NCBI GenBank assembly: GCA_022394755.1 | Contig: JAGFCA010000095.1 | Coordinates: 53,748 to 117,747, forward strand | Length of the DNA: 64,000 nt | Direction: 5' to 3' | DNA from: Candidatus Poribacteria bacterium | GTDB lineage: Bacteria > Poribacteria > WGA-4E > WGA-3G | Shown: piece by piece, positions 38,555 through 47,173 of the stretch | Position numbering within the stretch: position 1 is the first letter of the stretch | Layout: each line of letters begins with the position of its first letter | The notes under the pieces: generated by a model | Told to the model about the DNA's origin: nothing | The model's database searches: none | What the model saw: the letters and a program-made list of their open reading frames with translations, nothing else | Program-made: the position numbers and the translations under genes

Positions 38555-39019
38555 CTACAAGTTATCAAGTTCATCAATAACTTGCTCGGCAGTCAATGTA
38601 TTATCGGGGGGTGCAGCTTCAACATGCTTAAAGGCTATATTACCTGATTCATCAATTATGAATACTCCTCGATTTGTAATACCTACTTCTTCAAGTGCCA
38701 TATCAAATTTCTTTGATACTTCAAGATTCATGTCGGAGAGAAGTGGAAAATCTACACCACCAAGGGATTCGCTCCAAGCCTTATGTGCAAAGGCTGAATC
38801 TCGACTTATTGCAACTACTTCTGCCCCTTTGGCTTTAATTGCATCTAAATTGCTATTAAAATCTGGGACTTGTTCCGAACACACCGGTGAGAAATCAAGT
38901 GGATAGAATAGTACAACTAATTTCTTTCCTTTATAATCACCTAAAGAAACTTCTGTGTCATCCTGATTTGTTGATCCTGATAAAGTAAAATCTGGAGCTG
39001 CACTTCCTTTGTTAGCCAT
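38555..39019 (-). CDS. Peroxiredoxin (AhpC/TSA family)
   Basis: 154 residues from the ATG at 39019, with GGAGG 6 bases upstream; an in-frame start at 39040 lies before that site. The thioredoxin-like fold carries the peroxidatic motif YPLDFSPVCSEQVPDF, with the catalytic Cys. Later come GVDFPLLSDMNLEVSKKFDM and GVFIIDESGNIAFKHVE. No other Cys is present, which fits a 1-Cys type that is recycled by an external thiol. It detoxifies hydroperoxides in the cytoplasm. Confidence 0.92.
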   Translation of the reverse strand: MANKGSAAPDFTLSGSTNQDDTEVSLGDYKGKKLVVLFYPLDFSPVCSEQVPDFNSNLDAIKAKGAEVVAISRDSAFAHKAWSESLGGVDFPLLSDMNLEVSKKFDMALEEVGITNRGVFIIDESGNIAFKHVEAAPPDNTLTAEQVIDELDNL

Positions 39020-39727
39020 AAAATACCTCCAAAATGACATAATTTAAACTTGTTTTATTGTTAAAATAATAACATAATAATTTCATAAAACCAAATTAAT
39101 TTAGATTCGTATAGAACCGAATACTTTTAATCTTAACCTGATTCATAACCTAATTTTGAATGTAAGAAATTTTCCATTAAATCCGGATTTATACAAGTAA
39201 TGTCTATTTGATAAAATCGTTAAACTTGATAGAAGTACAAAACGATTACCATCACTAAGGAGATATGTAGGTATTAATTGTTCCAAGTTCCGATTTACAT
39301 TGAAAAGTATAGTTATTTGTAGGAATGTGTAGCACTATTCTTACATTTTAATTTCTGATTTTGCGGAGAAAATGTTTACTAATTATGTTTGATTCAAGTG
39401 TATGTCTTTGAATAGATTAACCAGAAAAATTATCAGAAACACTAGTGAATGCTATTACAAGCTCGAAAAGTCGGTTTAAAAATTGAATACGGAAATATTT
39501 GAAAATACAGAGTAGATTTGATAAGATGTTGACTCATGGGATTCTCTGTTAGTTGTTTTAGTTGTATGTATTTACTATTTAGGATGATATCTCATTGTAA
39601 AGAATCTTGATTAATCAGTTCTATGAACATAATACATTGTTAGTTGTCTATGTATTAATTGAATCCGTACATTGTGAATGAAGTTATGACATTGATTTAG
39701 GTACAATAAATATATTAGGAGATACAT
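39020..39727. other. 700-base gene-free region upstream of the iron transporter
   Basis: AT-rich, with no coding frame. It contains an inverted repeat at 39318-39345 (TGTAGGAAT with ATTCTTACA, one mismatch) whose left arm TGTAGGAATGT also occurs at 9439-9449. I looked for a Fur-box-like dyad before the iron transporter gene and did not find a convincing one. Confidence 0.45.
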
Positions 39728-40729
39728 ATGGTAAAAAAACGGATAAAAATTGTAATATATATTTTGGTTTTGTTTTTAATATTAGGAAAAATCCAAGCAG
39801 AGACGATCACTCTCTATTCTGGTCGCAGTAAAAGTCTTGTGGAACCTTTAATTGAGCAGTTTGAAAAGGAAACTGGAATGGATGTAAAAGTTAGTTATGC
39901 CAATACAACACAATTAGCATCTAAACTTCTGACCGAAGGAGAGAAGAGTCCTGCGGATATCTTTTGGGCACAAGATGCCGGAGCACTTGGTGCAGTGAGT
40001 AAAAAAGGCTTATTTGCTGAACTTCCAGACTCTATATTATCTAAAGTACCAGAGACATTTCGTCATGGAGATGGTTTGTGGATAGGTACCAGTGGTAGAG
40101 CTCGTGTACTCGCGTATTCTTCAGAACGTATAAGTAATAATGAATTACCTGACAGTATATTTGATTTAACACAGACGAAGTGGAAAGGTAAAGTTGGATG
40201 GGCTCCTTTAAACGCTTCATTCCAAGCATTTGTTACTGCAATGCGTGGACAGATTGGTGATGAACGGACCGAAAAATGGCTAAGTGATATGAAAACTAAT
40301 GGAACAATAGCATACCCTAAAAATACACCAATCATTGAAGCTTTGGCTGCTGGTGAGATTGATCTAGGTTTACCAAATCATTATTACCTTTTCCGATTTA
40401 AAAAGAGCAATTCAAAATACCCTGTTGCACAAACATTCTTTAAAGTAAAAGATCCTGGAAATCTTGTGAATGTAGCTGGAATAGGATTACTTAACAATAG
40501 TAATAATCCGGAGAACGCACTTAAGTTGATAGAGTATTTACTTTCCGCCAAAGCACAACAATACTTCGTTAGTGAAGTATTTGAATATCCTGTCATCGAA
40601 GGGGTCATTCCTAACTCCAATTTGTTGCCATTGGATGAATTGCTTGAAATTGTACCGAAATTCGATTTGAATGAGATGGATGATTTAGAAGGTACAGTAA
40701 AACTTCTTAGACGTGTCGGTATAATGTAA
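39728..40729 (+). CDS. Iron(III)-type ABC transporter substrate-binding protein
   Basis: 333 residues. A signal peptide ends near IQA/ETIT. The mature part opens ITLYSGRSKSLVEPLIEQFE and continues SYANTTQLASKLLTEGEKSP, ADIFWAQDAGAL, WIGTSGRARVLAY and GKVGWAPLNASFQAF. These are typical of the FbpA/FutA class of periplasmic ferric-binding proteins. Conserved Tyr residues near the C-terminal half (NHYYLFRFKK) are candidates for iron ligands. GGAG lies upstream of the ATG. The permease gene follows after 27 bases; no ATPase gene is present. Confidence 0.9.
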   Translation: MVKKRIKIVIYILVLFLILGKIQAETITLYSGRSKSLVEPLIEQFEKETGMDVKVSYANTTQLASKLLTEGEKSPADIFWAQDAGALGAVSKKGLFAELPDSILSKVPETFRHGDGLWIGTSGRARVLAYSSERISNNELPDSIFDLTQTKWKGKVGWAPLNASFQAFVTAMRGQIGDERTEKWLSDMKTNGTIAYPKNTPIIEALAAGEIDLGLPNHYYLFRFKKSNSKYPVAQTFFKVKDPGNLVNVAGIGLLNNSNNPENALKLIEYLLSAKAQQYFVSEVFEYPVIEGVIPNSNLLPLDELLEIVPKFDLNEMDDLEGTVKLLRRVGIM

Positions 40730-40756
40730 TCATAGCTGTGACTGAGGTGTATTATC

Positions 40757-42310
40757 ATTAGACATCACAGCAGTAAACTGATAAGACAAAAATGGGTATT
40801 CTTCCTTCCTGCTGTCATTATCAGTATTTGTGGTCTCTTTCCGTTAGGGTATTTAATAGTTAAAGCTTTTCAGTTGGATAGCTCTACGCTTGTTGAGAAC
40901 TTATTCCGTTGGCGAAATGTAAAGCTTTTTCTAAATACAGTCCTACTTACACTCGGTGTCCTTCTTGTTGACATATTATTAGCTACTCCTGCTGCGTGGT
41001 TAACGACTCGGTCCGATATCAAATATAAACGGACGTTTAGTATTCTATGTGTTTTACCGTTAGCCATTCCTGGTTATGTTATGGCTTATGCCATATTATC
41101 ACTTGGGGGTAACAACGGAATATTCTTATCAATATTTGGTAGGAGTATACATCGGATTAATGGTTATTGGGGAGCATTGATTGCTCTCTCTTTTTATACT
41201 ACACCATACCTATTTTTAAATTTGCGTTCAGCTTTATTAGGTTTAGACCCAAGTGTAGAAGAATCAGCACGTAGTCTTGGTTATAATCAATGGAGAGTTT
41301 TCATATATGTAATTCTACCTCAACTCCGTCCGGCATTCTATGCAGCTGGTTTAATAATCTGCCTTCATGTTCTCGGGGACTTCGGTGTTGTTTCATTAAT
41401 GCGGTATGAGACATTTAGTTATGCACTCTATGTCGAATATAGATTAATGTTTGACCACAATTATGCTGCATGGTTAGCCATAATACTCCTTACAATTACC
41501 GGGTGTTTACTTTATACTGAAACGCATCTGTTAAATCGGATAGAACTTCATCGAGCGGGACACGGTACAACACGTAGTCCAGTAGTGATTGCACTACAGA
41601 GATGGAGTATTGTAGGTTATTTCTATTTAATTGGTCTGTTTATTATAGCAGTTTGTACACCCGCATTAACAGTGTTTTTATGGTTGGTTAGAGGATTTGA
41701 AACATCTGTCTTAGATGGTATTTTTGAGGCATTTACAGGATCAATAGGTATAGCAATTCCGGCTGCATTAGGGTGTTCGTTATTAGCAGTACCATTTTCT
41801 TATATTAATGTTAGGTATGCTACGCGTTTATCAAATACAATTGCACGCATCCCTTATATTATTTATGCGATACCACCGTTGGCATTTGCACTCTCAATCA
41901 TTTTTTTTCTTCCGAGGACAGATGGAACGGTTTTAGTATTAATCGTTGCCTGTATACTACACTTCCTTGCAGAAGCAATTGGACCTGTCCGTAGTCCATT
42001 ATATCAGGTATCACCAAATATCGAGGAGGCAGCGCGTTCTCTTGGATGTTCACCATTTATGGCATTTCTCAGAGGTTTGTTACCGATACTGTTTCGTGGG
42101 ATGTTAATTGCTACTGCACTTGTATTTCTTGCTACAATGAAGGAACTTCCTTTAACTTTACTACTCAGACCTCCTGAATACGAAACATTAGCAGTAAATG
42201 TATGGGATTATACTGAGGAGGCTATGTTTGCCGAAGCTGCACCTTATGCTTTTGTTATACTGATATTTTCTGCATTTTTTGTAGGTTTACTCATACGTAA
42301 GGAAAAGTGA
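40757..42310 (+). CDS. Iron(III)-type ABC transporter permease (FbpB-like, fused double permease)
   Basis: About 517 residues if translation starts at an ATT at 40757, which lies 7 bases after GAGGTG. A later in-frame TTG at 40874 would cut off the first membrane helix (WVFFLPAVIISICGLFPLGY), so the longer form is preferred. There are about twelve membrane segments in two homologous halves. Each half has an EAA loop for the ATPase: EESARSLGYNQWRVFIYVIL and EEAARSLGCSPFMAFLRGLL. This is the fused permease of the FbpB class. No ATG or GTG suits the true N-terminus, so a rare start codon is likely. The ATPase partner must be encoded elsewhere. Confidence 0.85.
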   Translation: MRHHSSKLIRQKWVFFLPAVIISICGLFPLGYLIVKAFQLDSSTLVENLFRWRNVKLFLNTVLLTLGVLLVDILLATPAAWLTTRSDIKYKRTFSILCVLPLAIPGYVMAYAILSLGGNNGIFLSIFGRSIHRINGYWGALIALSFYTTPYLFLNLRSALLGLDPSVEESARSLGYNQWRVFIYVILPQLRPAFYAAGLIICLHVLGDFGVVSLMRYETFSYALYVEYRLMFDHNYAAWLAIILLTITGCLLYTETHLLNRIELHRAGHGTTRSPVVIALQRWSIVGYFYLIGLFIIAVCTPALTVFLWLVRGFETSVLDGIFEAFTGSIGIAIPAALGCSLLAVPFSYINVRYATRLSNTIARIPYIIYAIPPLAFALSIIFFLPRTDGTVLVLIVACILHFLAEAIGPVRSPLYQVSPNIEEAARSLGCSPFMAFLRGLLPILFRGMLIATALVFLATMKELPLTLLLRPPEYETLAVNVWDYTEEAMFAEAAPYAFVILIFSAFFVGLLIRKEK

Positions 42311-42519
42311 TGTAGTATTTCTGAAACAAAATGTTGGACATTTTATCAGATTTTGGTATAATCACATTTCATAATTTGTAAATTAGATACTGTATCTTGA
42401 TATTCATCAATATTAAACCGCACTTTCCTTCCTAAGAGTTTAACATATAGGCAATCTAACATATACAAAGAACATTTACATAAAACATTTAATTATTTAC
42501 CTGTGAAGGTATACCCGTT

Positions 42520-43170
42520 TTGTTAGACATTTTTACAATACCGTCAGTAATCACACTTGGCACATATACACTAAAATTATTACTGGCATATGTATTAGCC
42601 GGTTTTATAGTTATAATCTATCAATGGACCCATTCCAGAGGACCAGATAAATCATTTACAGATACATTGATCATGTTATGTATGCTGATATCTGTTGTGA
42701 TGATTATCATTGATGATAGTATAGCTCGTGCATTTGCCTTAGTGGGGGCATTATCAATTATCCGTTTTAGGACAGCAATCCAAGATCCTCGAGATATAGG
42801 ATTCGTTTTCTATGCATTAGCTGCGGGTATGGCTGTTGGGGCAGATAATCCTGCAGTTGCTATTCTTGCCACCTTCGTAATTGGGGTTATTCTATTATGT
42901 ATGTATTATTGGAATATCCATTTTGCCAAAGAGAACGAATTCACACTTGAATTCTGTATACCACTAAGCGTGAACATAGAGACATCTTACCGATTATTAT
43001 TCGATAAATACATAATGAATGATCGTTTAATAGATAAAAGAATAAAAAGATCACAAGTAATTGAGCTTAATTTCCGTGTAAAAATGACCGATCCATCAGA
43101 ATGGATTAATTTTTATACTGAACTTTCTAATGTTGAGGAAATCACAGACGTTAAGATTGATAAAGTATAA
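42520..43170 (+). CDS. DUF4956-type membrane protein
   Basis: 216 residues starting at TTG (42520), with GAAGG about 10 bases upstream. Hydrophobic segments fall at about 16-35, 46-63, 67-80 and 88-128. The central RAFALVGALSIIRFRTAIQD, PRDIGFVFYALAAGMAVG is the hallmark of DUF4956. A soluble C-terminal domain of about 75 residues ends in EEITDVKIDKV. DUF4956 genes are often neighbours of CotH-like and polyphosphate-polymerase (VTC) genes. Here a cotH-like gene follows after 67 bases, behind its own predicted promoter. The biochemical role is unknown. Confidence 0.85.
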   Translation: MLDIFTIPSVITLGTYTLKLLLAYVLAGFIVIIYQWTHSRGPDKSFTDTLIMLCMLISVVMIIIDDSIARAFALVGALSIIRFRTAIQDPRDIGFVFYALAAGMAVGADNPAVAILATFVIGVILLCMYYWNIHFAKENEFTLEFCIPLSVNIETSYRLLFDKYIMNDRLIDKRIKRSQVIELNFRVKMTDPSEWINFYTELSNVEEITDVKIDKV

Positions 43171-43205
43171 AAAGAACGAACATCACAATCTGATGAATGT
43201 CCTAT
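43171..43205 (+). promoter_or_regulatory. Predicted ECF-sigma promoter of the cotH-like gene
   Basis: AAAGAACGAACAT, 12 bases, then AATGTCCTAT begins right after the DUF4956 stop. The same elements with the same 12-base spacing occur before the ECF sigma gene at 45861-45895. GAAC and GTC as -35 and -10 cores, 17 bases apart, fit the general ECF promoter plan. The start point would be about 30 bases before the ATG at 43238. Confidence 0.72.
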
Positions 43206-43237
43206 TCCGTAAAAGAAATTAGGAGAAACAAGAGAAC

Positions 43238-45718
43238 ATGCAATTAATCCGATCTATAGTTATTCTAATAACATTCTTATGTTTTTTAACCCAATTAAAT
43301 GCCCAAGATAGAAGTACTACATCAAAACTTACTGACGACGAGAAACGTTTTGATTTTGATAGAAATGGCACACTTAACCCAGAAGAAATCACTCTTATGT
43401 TACAAGTAACGAATATTGAAACGTTTTCAGGGACAAAGCTTAGTGATGAAGAAATAAAAACAATGGGTGGTGATCTTTTGGCAGAAGTTGGTAACCGTCC
43501 ACCACAAGGAATTGGTGGAGGACCCCCAATTGGGAGAAGAGGTAGAGGCGGACCTCGACCTGCCATTAAGATAGTATCCAAGTATGATACAAATAAAGAT
43601 GGTAAACTAACTGGAGACGAACGGAAAGCAGCACTGGAGGCACGAGGAGATGCATATCAACCCGGACAGGAAGCGGGAACTCCGACTGGTAATATAGATG
43701 ATGACGTTAAAGAAAGCACTGCATCAATTCCTTCAAATTCACCACCATTGTATGACGCACTAACTTTACGTACACTCTATCTTAGGTTTCATGATAAACA
43801 TTGGTATCCTCAACTCAATACATTTTACAGAACAGATGTAGAAGTGCCTGCAGACTTAGTGGTAGATGGAAAAGTATACTCTGATATAGGTGTACGGGCA
43901 CGAGGGACATCATCCTACTTTACAGTTAGATCGGCAAAAAAATCTTTTAATATCGCAATTGACTATGGTGATGACGGACAAAGATTATTTGGTTATAAAA
44001 CCCTTAATTTACTAAATGGACATGTAGACAGTTCTTTTCTAAGAGAAGTTCTATACAACAGAATTGCAAGAGACTATATTCCTGCAATGAAGACGAATTT
44101 AGTGAAATTAGTAATAAACGGCGAAAATTGGGGTGTTTATATCAATCTTCAACAATATAACAAAGATTTCCTTGAGGAGTGGTTTGATACCAGAGATGGA
44201 GTCCGATGGAAAATAGGACCTGGTGGTGGTGCGTTAAAGTACTTGGGGGATGATCCAGCGGAATATCAAAGAACTTATCAGCTAAAAACGGGTAAGGTTG
44301 AAAACCCTTGGGAAAAATTAATTGAACTATGTAAATTGTTAGACGAACAAACTCCGAATAGTAAATTAGAATCAGATCTACCTTCCATTTTTAATATTGA
44401 TCGTGCTTTATGGCAACTTGCTGTTTCAAATGTGTTTATGGATGATGATAGTTATATTCATAAAGGTGGCGATTTTAGTTTATATAAGGATCCTAATGAT
44501 AGATTTCACCTAATCTCTCACGATAATAATGAGACATTCAGATTTGGACGCGAGCCACGTGGTGGAGGTGGTGGTGGTCCTGGAGGCCCTCGGGGTTGGT
44601 CATGGGGTGAATTAGAGGACGGAATGGCTACTCCATTCACTCACTCTGAAAATCCAGAACGACCAGTTATAAGTCGGTTGCTTGAGATTCCTGAATGGAA
44701 AGCCAGATATATTGCACATGTAAGAACTGTTATGAATGATTGGCTTGATTGGAATGCAATTGAACCGGTAATTTCTGAATATCATGCATTAATTGACTCG
44801 GAAGTTATGAATGACGATAAGAAGCTATATAGTTATGATGAGTTTGAGAATAGTATTGATGGTGAGCAAGGTGGACGGACGCCAAGTTTCAAGCAATTCA
44901 TAAGTAGAAGACGGGAATATCTGATGAAGCATCCGGCACTAAGCAAACCTATTCCAAAGATTATTTCTGTTTCATCCCCAGATACAGCTATTGCTAATCA
45001 GAAAGTAGAAATTACTACCGAAATAGATAAAATGGTTGCACCAGATAGTGTTCTATTGTATTATTGCCATGATATTAATGGTGTATACTCCAAAACGAAA
45101 ATGTCCTATGATGGTAATAACTATATTGGTACTATTCCTGCATATCCGTCTGGTTCGACAGTTTACTATTATGTAGAAGCTAACGCAGTTGAAACACATG
45201 GAACAACTACATTTTTTCCTGAAAAAACGGAATTCAGACCAGCAAAATATCATGTAATTCCACCAAGAGCAGATGGTGTATCAGTCGTCATTAATGAATT
45301 GATGGCTGCCAACTCCACCAGTATTGTTGATCCACAAGGTGACTATGAGGATTGGATTGAGTTATATAATGCTTCAAATGAAACCGTTTCTCTGTCTGGG
45401 ATGTATCTGACAGATAAACTTGATAATCTTACAAAATGGAAATTTCCAGATAATTCATCAATTTTACCTAATGGATATATAATAGTATGGCTGGATGAAG
45501 ATGGGAAAGCAGATAAAGGATTGCACGCTAATTTCAAATTATCCCGTAAGGGTGAAACGGTTTTGTTAGTAGATACTGATGAACGTGGGAATAAAATAAT
45601 TGATTCAATTACATTTACTGACTTAGATAGAGATATTGCTTTTGGTCGAAATCCTAATGCAACAGGGACATTTCAAGAATTAGAAATGACTCCTGGTAAG
45701 CAAAATTCGGATGAATAA
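43238..45718 (+). CDS. Exported CotH-family protein with EF-hand motifs and lamin-tail domain
   Basis: 826 residues, with a signal peptide to about residue 22 (LNAQ). Two EF-hand-like calcium loops follow, DFDRNGTLNPEE (about 39) and DTNKDGKLTGDE (about 124), with a Gly/Pro-rich linker between them. The CotH kinase-like domain covers about 170-530: GVRARGTSSYFTVRSAKKSF, NLLNGHVDSSFLREVLYNRI, NWGVYINLQQYNKDFLEEWF and LISHDNNETFRFG, a likely metal/ATP site. It carries a poly-Gly loop near 445. A beta domain follows (about 580-670), then a C-terminal lamin-tail domain (VVINELMAANSTSIVDPQGD, DWIELYNAS). Spore-coat CotH is a protein kinase; the substrate here is unknown. AGGAG precedes the ATG. 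Confidence 0.9.
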   Translation: MQLIRSIVILITFLCFLTQLNAQDRSTTSKLTDDEKRFDFDRNGTLNPEEITLMLQVTNIETFSGTKLSDEEIKTMGGDLLAEVGNRPPQGIGGGPPIGRRGRGGPRPAIKIVSKYDTNKDGKLTGDERKAALEARGDAYQPGQEAGTPTGNIDDDVKESTASIPSNSPPLYDALTLRTLYLRFHDKHWYPQLNTFYRTDVEVPADLVVDGKVYSDIGVRARGTSSYFTVRSAKKSFNIAIDYGDDGQRLFGYKTLNLLNGHVDSSFLREVLYNRIARDYIPAMKTNLVKLVINGENWGVYINLQQYNKDFLEEWFDTRDGVRWKIGPGGGALKYLGDDPAEYQRTYQLKTGKVENPWEKLIELCKLLDEQTPNSKLESDLPSIFNIDRALWQLAVSNVFMDDDSYIHKGGDFSLYKDPNDRFHLISHDNNETFRFGREPRGGGGGGPGGPRGWSWGELEDGMATPFTHSENPERPVISRLLEIPEWKARYIAHVRTVMNDWLDWNAIEPVISEYHALIDSEVMNDDKKLYSYDEFENSIDGEQGGRTPSFKQFISRRREYLMKHPALSKPIPKIISVSSPDTAIANQKVEITTEIDKMVAPDSVLLYYCHDINGVYSKTKMSYDGNNYIGTIPAYPSGSTVYYYVEANAVETHGTTTFFPEKTEFRPAKYHVIPPRADGVSVVINELMAANSTSIVDPQGDYEDWIELYNASNETVSLSGMYLTDKLDNLTKWKFPDNSSILPNGYIIVWLDEDGKADKGLHANFKLSRKGETVLLVDTDERGNKIIDSITFTDLDRDIAFGRNPNATGTFQELEMTPGKQNSDE

Positions 45719-45860
45719 GTATATATTAACATAAGGTTGTTTTTAGGTGTATTAACTTGATTTAAGGTGTTCATTTCGTTGTTTTCATTTTAAATTCTGA
45801 TTTCTTGGTATGAAGCTTAAAATCTAATTTTCAAATATACATTAGATTATTATATCTCCA

Positions 45861-45895
45861 AAAGAACGAACATTATTGATTGTGTAATGTCTTAT
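45861..45895 (+). promoter_or_regulatory. Predicted autoregulated promoter of the ECF sigma operon
   Basis: AAAGAACGAACAT, 12 bases, then AATGTCTTAT lies about 70 bases before the sigma-factor ATG. It matches the motif before cotH (43171-43205) in sequence and spacing. ECF sigma operons commonly transcribe themselves, which supports this reading. Confidence 0.72.
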
Positions 45896-45962
45896 GTATC
45901 ATAAAGTATTTTGATGCTGAATAAGATGACAAAGAGATACACAAGAATTCTGGAGGAGAAGC

Positions 45963-46583
45963 ATGTCCGTTATTACCCTTACTGCTAATATGGAAACTTA
46001 TTCGGATATAACCCAAGTGGAAGAATTCGATAGCCAACAGGAACGTGAATTAATTTTACGATGTCAAGATAGAGACACCGTTGCAATGGGTACATTAGTT
46101 GTCCAATACCAACATTGGGTATACAACATTGCTTACGGATTACTTGGTCATCATGAAGATGCAGAGGATGTTGCACAAGATGTATTCCTTTCTGTTTGGC
46201 AAAATATAAACAAGTTTCAATTTCGATCTCAATTTTCTACTTGGTTATACAAGATAGTAAAAAATAAATGTCTTAATTTGATAGATCAACGTAAACGTCG
46301 CAAAACCGATCCTATGGAAATTGATGACTCTCAACCTTGGGTACCGTTAGATAATGTAACACCTGAACAAGAGATACTTAAAAGCGAACAGAGTCAGATT
46401 CTTCATAAAGCTCTTGATAGACTCAAGGAAAGTTATAGAACTATTCTCATACTAAGGGAATTACGTGAACTTTCTTACGAAGAAATCTCAAAAATTCTTA
46501 ACTGTACACTTGGACGCGTGAAATCACGTTTACATGAAGCTCGGAAAGCCTTAAGAGTTGAACTTGAACGAATTGATTTGTAG
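45963..46583 (+). CDS. ECF-family RNA polymerase sigma factor (RpoE-like)
   Basis: 206 residues. Sigma region 2 (about 35-105) includes YQHWVYNIAYGLLGHHEDAE, DVAQDVFLSVWQNI and FSTWLYKIVKNKCLNLI. Region 4 (about 145-200) includes RLKESYRTILILRELRELSY, EEISKILNCTLGRVKSRLHE and the final ARKALRVEL. No C-terminal extension is present. It is followed by an anti-sigma gene with a zinc-binding N-terminus and an RseB-like gene, matching the RpoE-RseA-RseB envelope-stress arrangement. A purine-rich GGAGGAG precedes the ATG. Confidence 0.95.
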   Translation: MSVITLTANMETYSDITQVEEFDSQQERELILRCQDRDTVAMGTLVVQYQHWVYNIAYGLLGHHEDAEDVAQDVFLSVWQNINKFQFRSQFSTWLYKIVKNKCLNLIDQRKRRKTDPMEIDDSQPWVPLDNVTPEQEILKSEQSQILHKALDRLKESYRTILILRELRELSYEEISKILNCTLGRVKSRLHEARKALRVELERIDL

Positions 46584-46623
46584 TAAGTTTTAGCTTGCTT
46601 TACCATATCTCAATTTTAGAATT

Positions 46624-47139
46624 ATGAAACATCAAAAAATACAAAATCAATTATCTGCATATCTTGATAACGAATTAACACAGCAAGAACGTAGTATGGT
46701 TGATAAGCATCTATTAGATTGTCAGGAATGTAAAGAGATGCTGGAAGACTTTCAGCAAAATCAACTCCGAATTTCTGATCTTATACATCCTGCTCCATCT
46801 ATGAAGAATTCTGTCTTAGCGAAGATTCACGAGACTGAAACTTCTAACAGAAGAATACCTCTTTCAATAATAAGACAATGGGTATTTCGACCATTTACAG
46901 TTGGTGCAACAGCCTTTTCTACTATCTGTCTCATTATTGCTCTATTCTATGTGAATCCTACACCTAATCCACAATATGACGAACTCCTTGAATACTATTT
47001 TGGTTTTCAAACAGAAGAGATATCCAACAATCCATTAAAGTCCAATGTAGTTGTTCCGCTTAGTGATCAAAAAACAATTGAAACTGATGAGATTATAGAG
47101 GATTCTGATTCGTTATTCAATTTCTATATAGGCGAGTAA
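46624..47139 (+). CDS. Membrane anti-sigma factor with zinc-binding N-terminus
   Basis: 171 residues. The first 60 residues match the ZAS anti-sigma domain: LSAYLDNELTQQERSMVDKH followed by HLLDCQECKEML, giving the HxxxCxxC metal motif. One membrane helix lies at about 96-116 (FTVGATAFSTICLIIALFYV). A periplasmic tail of about 50 residues follows, which is acidic. The protein would hold the ECF sigma factor at the membrane and release it on proteolysis of the periplasmic part. The gene is 40 bases after the sigma gene; no good ribosome-binding site is visible. Confidence 0.92.
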   Translation: MKHQKIQNQLSAYLDNELTQQERSMVDKHLLDCQECKEMLEDFQQNQLRISDLIHPAPSMKNSVLAKIHETETSNRRIPLSIIRQWVFRPFTVGATAFSTICLIIALFYVNPTPNPQYDELLEYYFGFQTEEISNNPLKSNVVVPLSDQKTIETDEIIEDSDSLFNFYIGE

Positions 47140-47173
47140 GATTGGAATAATGTTGTTATAATCTGGTGCATCT

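Noticed and set aside
39020..39727. Possible Fur box before the iron transporter gene
   Set aside because: AT-rich stretches resemble parts of a Fur dyad, but no site with acceptable symmetry was found.
44550..44600. Gly-rich repeat inside the cotH-like gene as a tandem DNA repeat
   Set aside because: It is short low-complexity coding sequence for a loop, not a true tandem repeat array.
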